Source of the DNA: PALSA-1316 sp964499365
Lineage (GTDB): Bacteria > Nitrospirota > Thermodesulfovibrionia > Thermodesulfovibrionales > UBA6898
Direction: 5' to 3'
DNA length: 64,000 bases
NCBI GenBank assembly: GCA_964499365.1
Contig: CAZCKU010000003.1
Location: forward strand, 1-64,000
Shown here in pieces: positions 1 to 9,035 of the stretch. The translations under genes and the position numbers were made by a program. Below the pieces are notes generated by a model that worked only from the letters and a program-made list of their open reading frames with translations, did no database searches and was not told the origin of the DNA. Numbering within the stretch: the stretch's first letter is position 1; every line of letters begins with the position of its first letter.

Positions 1-47
1 CCTACGTTGCAATGTGGCTTCGTCCTCTCAAATTTTGCCTTTGCCAT
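1..47 (-). CDS. tuf: Elongation factor Tu, 5' end only (partial)
   Basis: EF-Tu delivers aminoacyl-tRNA to the ribosome. The minus strand reads MAKAKFERTKPHCNVG, the usual N-terminus of bacterial EF-Tu, and then leaves the window at position 1. The start codon is at 45-47 and is preceded by a strong ribosome binding site, AGGAGG, at 55-60. It lies downstream of a Thr-Tyr-Gly-Thr tRNA cluster in the same orientation, the classical tRNA-tuf arrangement, so co-transcription with the tRNAs is likely. Only about 15 codons are visible; the identity rests on the N-terminal match and the context. Confidence 0.9.
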   Translation of the reverse strand, partial: MAKAKFERTKPHCNV

Positions 48-141
48 CTTCTTTCCTCCTTCGTCCAGTGGACAGCGTTTTCGCTCACGGCGCCGCCGTG
101 CTCTCCACAAATAATAATCTCTCGAGACCCTGTTATAGTCC

Positions 142-217
142 TGGAGCCCATGACCGGAATCGAACCGGTGACCTCATCCTTACCAAGGATGTGCTCTGCC
201 GACTGAGCTACATGGGC
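142..217 (-). tRNA. tRNA-Thr (GGT)
   Basis: The minus strand folds as a full cloverleaf: acceptor GCCCATG/CATGGGC, T-loop TTCGATT, anticodon loop TTGGTAA within the stem CATCC/GGATG, giving anticodon GGT. The 3' CCA is encoded. It is the last tRNA before tuf. Confidence 0.96.
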
Positions 218-324
218 ATCACACCTTCGGCAACGCTTTCCGGCTACTCAGCAGCGTTTTGTTGCTGCTCCTTGCCGGCAAACTGCTGCCCGAAACAATA
301 CGTCTTCCAATTTAGTTCCAATTA

Positions 325-399
325 TGGAGCGGGAAACGGGATTCGAACCCGCGACCCTCAGCTTGGAAGGCTGACGCTCTACCACTGAGCTACTCCCGC
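325..399 (-). tRNA. tRNA-Gly (TCC)
   Basis: Minus-strand cloverleaf with acceptor GCGGGAG paired to the 3' TTTCCCGC side, T-loop TTCGAAT and anticodon loop CTTCCAA, giving TCC. The CCA end is encoded. It is third of four tRNAs in the cluster. Confidence 0.96.
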
Positions 400-461
400 A
401 TCACCCGCTGCACACAATCAATGAAAAATCAGTCCGGCAGACCGTCTCTGCCTGCTGATGC

Positions 462-546
462 TGGTGGAGAGGGGAGGATTTGAACCTCCGTAGGCTACGC
501 CAACGGGTTTACAGCCCGTCCCCTTTGGCCACTCGGGTACCTCTCC
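462..546 (-). tRNA. tRNA-Tyr (GTA)
   Basis: Minus-strand class II tRNA of 85 nt with a long variable arm, acceptor GGAGAGG, anticodon loop CTGTAAA (GTA) and an encoded CCA. The long variable arm is expected for bacterial tRNA-Tyr. Confidence 0.96.
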
Positions 547-633
547 ATCTGAAAAACAGAGCCGGGTCCTAGTTTATTAAGTCCGGGGCTCCCTTTAACT
601 GCACTTTAACTGACTGCCGGCCACCGTGCTTGC

Positions 634-709
<76 letters not shown>

Positions 710-771
710 ATTCCCTAAAAAGGCAACAGTACTCCACTGGGTTTTTGTCAAGTTATTAATATAAAGGAAAA

Positions 772-801
772 ATTATAGTCCCGTCAAGCAGAAAAAAGCA
801 A
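772..801 (-). promoter_or_regulatory. Candidate promoter of the tRNA-tuf operon
   Basis: On the minus strand a perfect -10 box TATAAT (772-777) lies 18 nt after a TTGCTT -35-like box (796-801), about 65 nt upstream of the first tRNA. No other gene separates it from the tRNAs. This is by sequence match only. Confidence 0.45.
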
Positions 802-883
802 GCAACCGTCAAAGGGGTATTTTGCGGGGCAAAATTAATATTAGCATAGTGCTGGTCAATAAACTATCCTGAATCAAAAAAGG

Positions 884-963
884 CTGTCATTCCCGCAAGT
901 AAAGCGCGTCGGGAATCCTTCTTTGACGCCACCTGAAAGATTCCGGACAAGCCGGAATGACAG
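884..963. repeat. Imperfect inverted repeat ending in TGTCATTCC / GGAATGACA
   Basis: An approximately 80-nt segment begins CTGTCATTCC (884-893) and ends GGAATGACAG (954-963). Interspersed TGTCATTCC-type repeats are common in many Desulfobacterota and Nitrospirota genomes. It lies just beyond the 3' end of rlmB, where it could also act as a transcription stop or stabilising hairpin. Only one copy is in the window, so repeat-family membership is inferred. Confidence 0.5.
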
Positions 964-1001
964 ACAAACAAAATGGCAACTCAATGGACAGCCTGAGTCC
1001 A

Positions 1002-2123
1002 TCACCCCTTGCCAATCCTCTGGCGCATTATCTCGAACAGTATGACCCCCGCAGCAACCGACGCATTCAGGGAGTTGACCATCCCCTGCATAGGCATACT
1101 GACTATAATATCGCAATCCTCTCCTACGGTCCTTCTTAAGCCTTTACCTTCAGACCCGATGACCAATGCGAGCGGGGCCGAGAGGTCTGTGGTCCATAAC
1201 TCATTCTTGCTGCCGGCCTCTGCCCCGACGACCAGTATCCCCTCATCCTTCATCGTCTTGATGGCATGTTTGATATTCGAGACCATCGCGACCGGCATGT
1301 ACTCGGCAGCACCCGCCGAGGCCTTGACCGCCTCGGGGGTCAGGGTCGCAGACCGGTGGGACTGGATAACAACGCCATGGACACCCACGGCATCCGCCAC
1401 CCTCAGGATCGCCCCGAAGTTTCTCGGGTCCTCAACAAGGTCAAGGATCAGGAAGAGCGGAAGTTCATTTTTCCGTGCCGGTATGGCCATAATATCGTCG
1501 AGGGTTGCATATTGTCTTGGGGCAACAGCAGCCGCAATGCCCTGATGCCCTTTAGGGAACTTGCTGTCAAAGAAGTCCATCTCGGCCTTTTTAACGGTAA
1601 CACCACGGCCGGCAGCAGCCTGACTTACTTCGTCAAGCTTGTCTCTGCGACCGGCAAGGATATAGACAGCCTTCACCTCTCTGCCAGCCCGCAAAGCCTC
1701 CAGCACCGGGTTCAGGCCGTATATCCAGTTGTCACGCTCGCTGCTGCGCGGTCTTTCCCTGAATCCGTCCCTTGCCCCGTCCCTGGATTCATCTCTGAAC
1801 CCGTCCCTCGGGCGGTCTCCGCTTCTGTCGAAAGACCTTTCAGCAAACCGGTCACCTGAACGGGCACCAGGCCTGTCGCCTGAACGGCCACGGAAACTGT
1901 CCCCCGAGCGGAAGCTTGATTTCTCCCCTGATTTTTCCCCATAGCGTTCACTGAATCTTTCACTGAATCGGGAACCGGACCTTCCGCTGCCGGATCTGTC
2001 CGCATGCCTGCCCCCTGATCCTGATCCGGAACCTGGCCTGGCACCGGACCTGGCCCGGGCTCCGGACGATTCCCCGGATTTGGGCCTTTCCTGGCGTCCT
2101 CCACGGCTGCTATATTTCTTCAA
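1002..2123 (-). CDS. rlmB: 23S rRNA (guanosine-2'-O-)-methyltransferase RlmB / TrmH-family SPOUT enzyme with long RS/RG-rich N-terminus
   Basis: Probable SAM-dependent 2'-O-methyltransferase of 23S rRNA (RlmB methylates Gm2251 in E. coli). From about residue 131 to 373 it has the substrate-binding domain (NWIYGLNPVLEAL) and the three SpoU motifs DPRNFGAILR, LVIGSEGKGLR and VNSLNASVAAGVILFE. The first ~130 residues are very unusual: almost entirely Arg, Ser, Gly, Asp and Glu in imperfect (R/S)GDR/SER/RDGFR-type units. That fits a disordered RNA-binding tail. The start is TTG at 2121-2123 with GGAAGGA upstream; an internal start near residue 131 would give a normal-length RlmB. TrmH-family relatives acting on tRNA cannot be fully excluded. 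Confidence 0.87.
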   Translation of the reverse strand: MKKYSSRGGRQERPKSGESSGARARSGARPGSGSGSGGRHADRSGSGRSGSRFSERFSERYGEKSGEKSSFRSGDSFRGRSGDRPGARSGDRFAERSFDRSGDRPRDGFRDESRDGARDGFRERPRSSERDNWIYGLNPVLEALRAGREVKAVYILAGRRDKLDEVSQAAAGRGVTVKKAEMDFFDSKFPKGHQGIAAAVAPRQYATLDDIMAIPARKNELPLFLILDLVEDPRNFGAILRVADAVGVHGVVIQSHRSATLTPEAVKASAGAAEYMPVAMVSNIKHAIKTMKDEGILVVGAEAGSKNELWTTDLSAPLALVIGSEGKGLRRTVGEDCDIIVSMPMQGMVNSLNASVAAGVILFEIMRQRIGKG

Positions 2124-2329
2124 TATATCCTTCCTTCACGAGTACATACAATAATAGTGGTCATGGTTGATATGATACTACAATTATTCAATTTTTGGAT
2201 AAGCGACGGGCGATAGAAGGCCCGAAAAAGCTCATTGTTTATCTAACCAGCTGATTTAACAAGGTTTGTCCTAGACAAAGCCTTCTTTATTCACTTATAA
2301 TGGTCAATCTTTTTTTTGGGAGGCATTTG

Positions 2330-4216
2330 ATGGGGATTCGCAAGTCTGTTGTTTCGGTATTATCAATTTTTTTAATCATCCTCTCAGCTGTCAGCGCCTT
2401 TGGCCTGTCTGAAGCCGAAAAAACGTTTCTTTCGATGTACTTTTCTGAGTCTGAACTTCAGATTGTCTCGACGACAAGGAGTCTTAAGTCGATCACACGC
2501 GTTGCTGAGAATGTCGAGGTGGTGACAAAGGCAGATATAGAGCTGATGAATGCTCATACGGTAGCGGATGTGCTGAACCGGATAACCGGGGTCCAGGTAC
2601 GGAACGACGGCGGGACCGGCGCATTTTCATATGCGCATATACAGGGCTCTGGCCATAATCATATAGCAGTATTCATGGACGGTTTGCGTGTCAATCTCTT
2701 GAATACCGACATAGCTGATATAGGCATGATACCGGCCCAGCTTGTCGAGAAAATAGAGGTGATAAAAGGTCCTGCCTCTTCTGTCTGGGGTTCCTCTCTC
2801 GGAGGCGTTATAAACATCATCACCAAGTCCGGGGCTGACCAGATGAGGTCAGGCGGCACACTCTCCGGAAACATGGGGGAGCAGACCTTCCTTGATGCGC
2901 GAGCCGAGCTATATGGCAAGAAGGATAAGACAGGTTATTATTTCTATGCAGGCAGGATGCAGTCCGACGGTTTCAGAGGAACGCCTCCTAACAATGCTGT
3001 AGCCTTCAGCAATCTCTATATGAAGCTCTCACAGGACCTTGGAAACAGCAGCCAGATCGTTCTTACCACCTTCTATGACAGGGGCTCAAGGGGTTCGGGC
3101 TACCCTGCCCTGGACTGGCTTGATAACGTAAACATAGAAAATCTTTTTGCCACCTTGACTTTTAATACATCTCTGGCCAAAGGGGTTGACCTTTCTCTTT
3201 CTGCACGGACAGCCACTCGCAACTGGAAGTTCAGGGAAAAAACCCCGAGTACTGAGGCCCTTTATGACTTTCGCAGCCGGGACAGCAGCAGCGGCGCCAG
3301 TGCAAAGGTCAGCTGGAATATCGATAACCATGCCGTTGTCGCTGGGTTTGATTATGATGATAACCTGATGAAATATTATGACACCAATGGTGTCGACGTC
3401 AGGGGCAGGAACGCAAAAACTGCTCTCTTTATAAATGACACGATCAAGATAGGAAAGTTTTCAGTCACCCCGGGCATACGCTACGACAACGCAGATCGGG
3501 TAAAGGATTTCATAAGTCCGAGCCTTGGAGTAACCTATGAACTAGGCGAACAGACTCTGCTCAGGGCAACGGTCTCAAGGGGGTTCAATGAGCCCCTCAT
3601 CGTAATGACTAAAGATAATCCGGTTTATGGATACATCGGGAATCCCGGGATAAAACCGGAGAAAGTTTGGTCGTACCAGGCAGGTATTGAGACAGGGGCC
3701 TTAAAATATTTCTGGTTAAAGGCGAGCGCCTTCAGGCATGACATAAGCGATGCTATTGTCCAGGTATTCCAGTTTGATCCTGTTTTTTCATATATGGATG
3801 TAAACCAGGATAGGGTGAGGCGCCAGGGCATAGAGACCGAGATCAGAACACTACCTTTTTATAACTTTACCTTATCTGCAGGAGTGGCAGCCATCCAGAA
3901 CAAGAACAGGGATACTGGGGACGTAGTCCGTGAACTACCGAAATACACCTATGACGCTAGCCTGAAATATGATGACAAAAAGACTTTAAGAGGCCTGCTC
4001 TCAGCCCATTATATCTGGTTCGACAGCACCTCAGGCGGAACGTACAACGCTTGGGTGGTTGACCTTAATCTGATCAAGAAGATATACAAACAGGAAGACA
4101 GGGAGGCGGAGCTTTTCATGACCGGCCATAACCTCTTTGATGGCTATCAGCATGCCTCAAAGAATTATTTCAATGCGCAGAGATGGTTTGAGGCAGGAAT
4201 CAGATTCAAGTTCTGA
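2330..4216 (+). CDS. TonB-dependent outer-membrane receptor
   Basis: 628-residue outer-membrane receptor for energised uptake of a metal complex, cobalamin-like compound or other small substrate; the substrate cannot be told. It has a signal peptide (MGIRKSVVSVLSIFLIILSA), a plug domain from about residue 40 to 170 (AENVEVVTKADIELMNAHTVADVL, with a VIKGPASSVWG-type signature) and a C-terminal beta barrel ending in ...RWFEAGIRFKF with terminal Phe. The start at 2330 is preferred over the in-frame ATG at 2300 because GGGAGG lies about 8 nt upstream and the signal peptide then starts correctly. A small peptide gene and a radical SAM maturase follow on the same strand. Confidence 0.9.
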   Translation: MGIRKSVVSVLSIFLIILSAVSAFGLSEAEKTFLSMYFSESELQIVSTTRSLKSITRVAENVEVVTKADIELMNAHTVADVLNRITGVQVRNDGGTGAFSYAHIQGSGHNHIAVFMDGLRVNLLNTDIADIGMIPAQLVEKIEVIKGPASSVWGSSLGGVINIITKSGADQMRSGGTLSGNMGEQTFLDARAELYGKKDKTGYYFYAGRMQSDGFRGTPPNNAVAFSNLYMKLSQDLGNSSQIVLTTFYDRGSRGSGYPALDWLDNVNIENLFATLTFNTSLAKGVDLSLSARTATRNWKFREKTPSTEALYDFRSRDSSSGASAKVSWNIDNHAVVAGFDYDDNLMKYYDTNGVDVRGRNAKTALFINDTIKIGKFSVTPGIRYDNADRVKDFISPSLGVTYELGEQTLLRATVSRGFNEPLIVMTKDNPVYGYIGNPGIKPEKVWSYQAGIETGALKYFWLKASAFRHDISDAIVQVFQFDPVFSYMDVNQDRVRRQGIETEIRTLPFYNFTLSAGVAAIQNKNRDTGDVVRELPKYTYDASLKYDDKKTLRGLLSAHYIWFDSTSGGTYNAWVVDLNLIKKIYKQEDREAELFMTGHNLFDGYQHASKNYFNAQRWFEAGIRFKF

Positions 4217-4283
4217 TCGTTTTCTGCCGATAAAAAGGAAGACCTCATAGAGGCGGCTTAACAACAGAACAGGGGAGATAACT

Positions 4284-4376
4284 ATGGGAAAGCGCACAAA
4301 GGTTCTCGACAAAGGAGTGAAGAAACAGCATATTGCGGGGACAGCCTGCTGTCAGGCAGGACCCACAAAGGCCTGA
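4284..4376 (+). CDS. Putative radical-SAM-modified peptide precursor (geopeptide-like)
   Basis: A 30-residue ORF with AGGGGAG 7 nt before its ATG. It begins MGKRTKVLDKGVKKQH and ends IAGTACCQAGPTKA: a Lys-rich leader followed by a short core with two adjacent cysteines. Position directly before a SPASM radical SAM enzyme makes it the likely substrate of a RiPP system, resembling the geopeptide/geopeptide-maturase pairs first noticed in Geobacter. A terminator-like hairpin follows at once, which would keep precursor transcripts in excess over the enzyme. The product structure and role are unknown. Confidence 0.65.
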   Translation: MGKRTKVLDKGVKKQHIAGTACCQAGPTKA

Positions 4377-4384
4377 TTGAAAAG

Positions 4385-4418
4385 GAAGACAGGGGAGATT
4401 CTTTCTCCCCTGTCTTTT
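4385..4418 (+). terminator. Rho-independent terminator after the precursor peptide gene
   Basis: A perfect 13-bp stem (4385-4397 with 4403-4415) around the loop TTCTT, finishing in a run of T. It lies between the peptide gene and the radical SAM gene. It probably acts as a partial terminator setting expression of the downstream enzyme. Confidence 0.85.
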
Positions 4419-4443
4419 TGAATAAACATACCTGCAGCAAATA

Positions 4444-5742
4444 ATGATTCTCTCCTGCTTTTGCAAAATCTATCCGGACAACGATAATTATGATAACCTC
4501 ATCCTCTTTTCGACAAAGACCGCATCGAAGATATCAGTCCCGAAGTCTTTTATCGACGATATTCACAGCGGCAGGCTGTCTGAAGAAGAGAGCCAGACGC
4601 TTGCGGAACTCGGCTTCCTGGTTGACAGTCCTGAGGTAGATAGAACTGAAATCATTAAATTCCTCGAAGACGTGAATAGTGCCGACAAAATATTCTCTGT
4701 CCAGCTCGTCATGAATTTGGACTGCAACCTCGACTGCGGCTACTGCTTTGAAGGCAGCAGAAAGGGCAGACATTATATGACAAGGGAAACTGCCGCTGCC
4801 TTTATCGAATTCATCAAAACGCATCTCAAATCAGGCCTGGAAGAACTGAGGGTCAATTTTTATGGGGGCGAACCGCTTCTGAGCAAAGACCTGATCGCGT
4901 GGATATCGTCGGAGATAAAGGCCATCGCAGAAGAGGCGGGCCTGAAATATACCGGCAAGCTGATCACAAACGGCACCCTGCTGACGCCAGAAGTGGTCAA
5001 GACATTAAACAAGACAGGGATCAGCAGGGCAAGCATAACCCTTGATGGGCCTGCTGATATTCACGATAAAGCCAGGCCCTTGAAAAACGGGGGTGAAAGT
5101 TTCAGGACGATCGTGAAGAACCTGAAAGAATCGATAGGGGTTATTGATGTTGAATTGAGCGGCAATTTCACAAAAAACAATTACCGGCGTTTCCCTGAAC
5201 TCTTCGATCAACTTCAGGATGCCGGGCTCACGCCAGACCGGATAGCATCGCTGCAGTTCTACCCGGTCCTTCAGGAGATCGAGGGGATGGCAAACTGTCT
5301 TTTCAAGGAAGGCTGCAACTCGGTCAGCGAGCCCTGGCTGGCCGAGGCAGAGATTTTCCTGCGGGAGGAGACCATGAAAAGGGGATACAGGACATCGAAA
5401 ATAATCCCGGCCGCCTGCATGATAGAGCTGAAGAACAGGCTGATCGTGAATCATGACGGAGGCATCTACAAGTGTTCCGGGCTCCTCGGCAGAGACGAAT
5501 TCAGAGTCGGTGATATCCGGAGCGGCATTGTGGACTACCGGAAATCACACAACCTCGACAACTGGAAGAACGAAGAATGCCTTTCCTGTCCCTATCTCCC
5601 CTTATGCTTCGGAGGCTGCCGCTACATGAAATATCTCCGCGACGGCAATATGAACGGCATGGACTGCAAGAAACCCTACCTCGACGCAACCCTCGAGGCA
5701 ATGGTGAAGCAGGATATAAGATACGGACTGGCGGCTGCATAG
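4444..5742 (+). CDS. SPASM-domain radical SAM peptide maturase (geopeptide maturase-like)
   Basis: 432-residue enzyme expected to use SAM and [4Fe-4S] clusters to modify the neighbouring peptide. The radical SAM motif CNLDCGYC is at residues 94-101. GGEP-like YGGEPLL and ITLDGP motifs follow, as in anaerobic sulfatase-maturase-type enzymes. The C-terminal SPASM region has the expected cysteines (CMIELKN, YKCSG, CLSCPYLPLCFGGC, MDCKKP), enough for two auxiliary clusters. The N-terminal ~85 residues fit a peptide-recognition role. No good ribosome binding site precedes the ATG, so the exact start is uncertain. A thioether (sactipeptide-like) modification of the CC core is an inference. Confidence 0.85.
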   Translation: MILSCFCKIYPDNDNYDNLILFSTKTASKISVPKSFIDDIHSGRLSEEESQTLAELGFLVDSPEVDRTEIIKFLEDVNSADKIFSVQLVMNLDCNLDCGYCFEGSRKGRHYMTRETAAAFIEFIKTHLKSGLEELRVNFYGGEPLLSKDLIAWISSEIKAIAEEAGLKYTGKLITNGTLLTPEVVKTLNKTGISRASITLDGPADIHDKARPLKNGGESFRTIVKNLKESIGVIDVELSGNFTKNNYRRFPELFDQLQDAGLTPDRIASLQFYPVLQEIEGMANCLFKEGCNSVSEPWLAEAEIFLREETMKRGYRTSKIIPAACMIELKNRLIVNHDGGIYKCSGLLGRDEFRVGDIRSGIVDYRKSHNLDNWKNEECLSCPYLPLCFGGCRYMKYLRDGNMNGMDCKKPYLDATLEAMVKQDIRYGLAAA

Positions 5743-5825
5743 GCGAAACGCACTCCATATCACTTCAACAAAGTATATCTGTTATCATGTATCCACAATA
5801 AGGATCTCATTACCACGAGGATAGT

Positions 5826-6416
5826 ATGAAACGAATCGCAAATTTTCTTTTTGAGGCAGGGATGCTCAAGCGCACCCCGCGCACCGGATTTCAGTTCCTG
5901 GGGTCAGGGGCCGAATCTGTTGCCGAACATATCTTCAGGACGGTCTATATCGGGTTTACCCTCGGCCACCTGGTCAAGGGCGTTGATACGGACAAGCTTC
6001 TCCGGATGTGTCTGTTCCACGACCTGCCCGAGGCGCGGACCGGGGACCTGAACTACGTGAACAAGAAATATGTGAAGGTCGACGAGGAAAAAGCTGTCAA
6101 TGACCTTGCAGACACCCTGCCGTTCGGGGATGAGATCAGGGACATGATCTTCGAATTTATGGAAGGCACGTCGATCGAGGCCCAGCTCGCCTATGACGCC
6201 GACCAGCTCGAATTGATCCTCGCCCTGAAGGAATACAAAGACCTGGGCAATACCTATGCAGACGAGTGGCTTGCCTTTGCTCTCAAGAGGCTCAAGACCG
6301 ACGCAGCGCAGGAGCTTGCGAAGACGATCCTTGAGACCGACTCATCCCTGTGGTGGTTTTCCGACAAATCCGACTGGTGGATCAGGGGAAAAGAGGGCAA
6401 ACCCGACCAGGCCTAG
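5826..6416 (+). CDS. HD-domain phosphohydrolase (YfbR/HDDC2-like 5'-nucleotidase)
   Basis: 196-residue metal-dependent phosphohydrolase of the HD superfamily, similar to YfbR and HDDC2 nucleotidases that remove phosphate from deoxynucleoside monophosphates. Metal ligands are visible: H in VAEHIFRTV, the HD pair in CLFHDLPEARTGDL, and the distal Asp in AYDADQLELIL. GAGGATAG precedes the ATG. Its stop codon overlaps the stop of the convergent MBL gene by three bases (ctag at 6413-6416). The precise substrate is inferred. Confidence 0.8.
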   Translation: MKRIANFLFEAGMLKRTPRTGFQFLGSGAESVAEHIFRTVYIGFTLGHLVKGVDTDKLLRMCLFHDLPEARTGDLNYVNKKYVKVDEEKAVNDLADTLPFGDEIRDMIFEFMEGTSIEAQLAYDADQLELILALKEYKDLGNTYADEWLAFALKRLKTDAAQELAKTILETDSSLWWFSDKSDWWIRGKEGKPDQA

Positions 6417-7516
6417 CCCTCCGTCAGTTCAACCCCGGCTGTTTCTTCTCCCGAAAGTGCGACATCAAGGGGCGGCAGGTTCCGGTCGAGGAATATCTTC
6501 AGTATCCTGAGCTGGAGCTGGTTTTTTTCCTTTTCTGTCGAATGCCTGAACACCAGCTTTGTCAGCGCCTCGATCGCCTCTACAGGATCGGCCTTGATAT
6601 CGGTCACCCGGTTGTCTCTGCTCAACGCAAAGATGGCAGGGTAGCTTCCGTCGGGATGGAAGACCTGCATCACCCGCTCAACCTTGTCTGAACCAATCAC
6701 CTCCCTTGACGAGGAGATAATCTCGTTCACCGCATCGATGATCAGAGGCATCCGGTCGCCCGTGCCGGTGATGATATCGAGCCCCACACTCAGCCCATTC
6801 ATCCTCTCGAGAAAATCCTCTATGAGTGGGCCCTTGATGATACCGCCGTGCTGCGGCGCAATCATAAGGGGCGCGGGATCGAGTGCCCTAATCCGCCTGA
6901 CCGCAAGACGAAGGGCGTCATTGCTCGGCATATACAGCTGATGAAAGGCCTTTATACCTGCCCAGTTTGCGTCGGTCGCGGTCAGGTCGGACGACGCGAT
7001 ACCACCGAACAGGTCGCCGGAAAAGAGGATCCTCGTCTCCAGATCGTAGACCATGCATGCGCCCCTGAAGTGGCAGAATGGCGTCGGGATAAACTGCAGT
7101 CTGTGGCCTGTCGGCAGGCTTATCCGCAGATTCTTGAATCTCTCGACTGCCCGAAAATTCTTCTGGTCCAGTCCGAAAAATTGGACGAGACGCCAGGTGT
7201 CCTCGGTCATGAGCGTCAGGAGCTTCGGGTTGAGCTTGGCCAGGTAGGTTGTATTGGCCCCGACATCCGGGTCCTGGTGGTTCACATAGACCATCTGGAC
7301 CTTCGAGAGACTGCCGATCACCGAGGATACCTTCCTGGCCATCGGTTCGAGGTCAACCGGCGGACCGGGATCTATCACCATATTGAGCGTCTTCCCTGCC
7401 CCCTGAAAGACCCTCAGATAAATATTCCTGTTCAGGAGCGCATTCGCAGAATCCCCTACCCAGTAAACCCCGTTGTCTATTTTTATGGGCTCATCATTGC
7501 CCGCAGCTGCCGTCAT
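6413..7516 (-). CDS. MBL-fold diiron protein, oxygen-binding diiron protein (ODP)-like
   Basis: 367-residue metallo-beta-lactamase-fold protein. Candidate iron ligands are in NHQDPDVG, TPFCHFRGA, LFSGDLFGG and APQHGG, the spacing seen in flavodiiron and ODP proteins. The signature NHQDPDV is that of ODP-type oxygen sensors rather than of hydrolytic MBLs. No flavodoxin domain follows; residues ~240-367 form a predicted helical tail of unknown role. It probably binds or reduces oxygen or peroxide. The ferritin-like gene nearby fits an oxidative-stress neighbourhood. Single gene, convergent with the HD protein. Confidence 0.75.
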   Translation of the reverse strand: MTAAAGNDEPIKIDNGVYWVGDSANALLNRNIYLRVFQGAGKTLNMVIDPGPPVDLEPMARKVSSVIGSLSKVQMVYVNHQDPDVGANTTYLAKLNPKLLTLMTEDTWRLVQFFGLDQKNFRAVERFKNLRISLPTGHRLQFIPTPFCHFRGACMVYDLETRILFSGDLFGGIASSDLTATDANWAGIKAFHQLYMPSNDALRLAVRRIRALDPAPLMIAPQHGGIIKGPLIEDFLERMNGLSVGLDIITGTGDRMPLIIDAVNEIISSSREVIGSDKVERVMQVFHPDGSYPAIFALSRDNRVTDIKADPVEAIEALTKLVFRHSTEKEKNQLQLRILKIFLDRNLPPLDVALSGEETAGVELTEG

Positions 7517-7643
7517 CGCAAGACCTCCTTAAAATCAAAACAGGATAATACAACTCCCGTTAAGACTACCATGCAATGGAGGCCATGTCAAACAACGACA
7601 GTTACAATGAGAAGGCACGCACCGTTGAGTTATGCAGGCCGGC

Positions 7644-8852
7644 TCACCCCATTTTTTCTTTCATTCTCGCAGCCACCACATCGATAAATTCCTCTGTCAG
7701 GGCGTATCTATCGACCTTCGGCTCAGCGATCAGCATAAGGTCCTTGGTCATGATGCCGCTTTCGACAGTCCCGATAACAACCGATTCGAGTGTGTTGGCG
7801 AAGTTCACCACCTCCGGAGTGTTGTCAAGCTCGCCGCGCTTTGCGATGGCGCCGGTCCAGGCGAAAATCGAGGCAACAGAATTGGTCGAGGTCGGGTTGC
7901 CTTTGAGATGTTCGTAATAATGCCGCATGACCGTGCCATGGGCAGCCTCGAATTCAAACTTTCCATCAGGGGAGACGAGCACCGAGGTCATCAGACCGAG
8001 GCTGCCGAAGCCCGAGGCGATCATGTCCGACATCACATCGCCGTCATAGTTCATGCAGGCCCAGAGCATACCACCCGCAGACTTCATCACCTGAGCAACG
8101 GCATCGTCGATCAGCATGAAGCGGTACTGGATACCGGCGGCATGGATCCTGTCTTTCGCTTTTTCCACCTCTTCTGCAAATATATCCCTGAAAAACCCGT
8201 GGTACTGCTTTGAAATGGTGTCCTTGGCCCCAAACCAGACATCAACCTTCTCGCTGAGGGCATAATTGATGCAGGCCTTCGCAAAACTCCTGATCGACTT
8301 CTCGGTATTATGCATCCCCATGACGACCCCGGGTCCCTTGAACTCATGGATCAGGACAGTCTTTTTCTCGCCGTCCGAGGATGGGGTGAAGACGATCTCG
8401 GCAGTCCCCGGACCATCGATCACCAGTTCGCTGTTTTTATAGATGTCTCCATAGGCGTGACGGCCGATCATGATAGGCTTCTTCCATGCAACCACTCCCG
8501 GAGGGATGTTTTTGATGATAATAGGCTTTCTGAAGACCGTGCCGTCGAGGATCGACCGGATCGTGCCGTTGGGGCTCTTCCACTGCTGCTTGAGGCTGTA
8601 CTCCTTCACCCGGGTAGCATTCGGAGTGATCGTCGCGCACTTGACGCCGATGCCATGCTCCTTGATCGCCTCTGCTGCGTCAACCGTCACCCGGTCATCA
8701 GTCTCGTCCCGGTGCTTCATCCCGAGGTCATAATACTTCAGGTCTATATCAAGAAACGGCTGTATAAGTTTGTCCTTGATCGACTGCCAGATGATCCTGG
8801 TCATCTCGTCACCGTCCATCTCGACAATCGGATTTTTCACCTTAATAGTCAT
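7644..8852 (-). CDS. icd: NADP-dependent isocitrate dehydrogenase (eukaryote-type, class II)
   Basis: 402-residue enzyme oxidising isocitrate to 2-oxoglutarate with NADP+ in the TCA cycle. It is full length and has family motifs such as VEMDGDEMTRIIW, KSPNGTIR, HAYGDIY, DVWFGAKDTISKQYHG, the metal-binding MNYDGDVMSD, and EAAHGTVMRHYYEH, which together are typical of the dimeric class II form. The start at 8852 (MTIKVKNP) has AAGGGGG upstream and matches relatives; an in-frame extension to 8933 is unlikely to be translated. Monocistronic as far as visible. Confidence 0.95.
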   Translation of the reverse strand: MTIKVKNPIVEMDGDEMTRIIWQSIKDKLIQPFLDIDLKYYDLGMKHRDETDDRVTVDAAEAIKEHGIGVKCATITPNATRVKEYSLKQQWKSPNGTIRSILDGTVFRKPIIIKNIPPGVVAWKKPIMIGRHAYGDIYKNSELVIDGPGTAEIVFTPSSDGEKKTVLIHEFKGPGVVMGMHNTEKSIRSFAKACINYALSEKVDVWFGAKDTISKQYHGFFRDIFAEEVEKAKDRIHAAGIQYRFMLIDDAVAQVMKSAGGMLWACMNYDGDVMSDMIASGFGSLGLMTSVLVSPDGKFEFEAAHGTVMRHYYEHLKGNPTSTNSVASIFAWTGAIAKRGELDNTPEVVNFANTLESVVIGTVESGIMTKDLMLIAEPKVDRYALTEEFIDVVAARMKEKMG

Positions 8853-9035
8853 AGCTGCCCCCTTGCGCCCTGCGTGAAATATAAACGTACTTCCATAGCG
8901 TATTACTATACTGGCGGCCGATCGAAAAAACAATATTGCTGCAGCTGTTCGCGGCGCCTGAGGGCTTCAGGCACGTCATTTTCAGCCCGGGCCTGCAGCA
9001 ATCTGCTAAAATAAATTACAGGAACAGGAGGATGC

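Noticed and set aside
1009..1545. Plus-strand ORF of 178 residues opposite rlmB
   Set aside because: It is a shadow of a clear methyltransferase gene.
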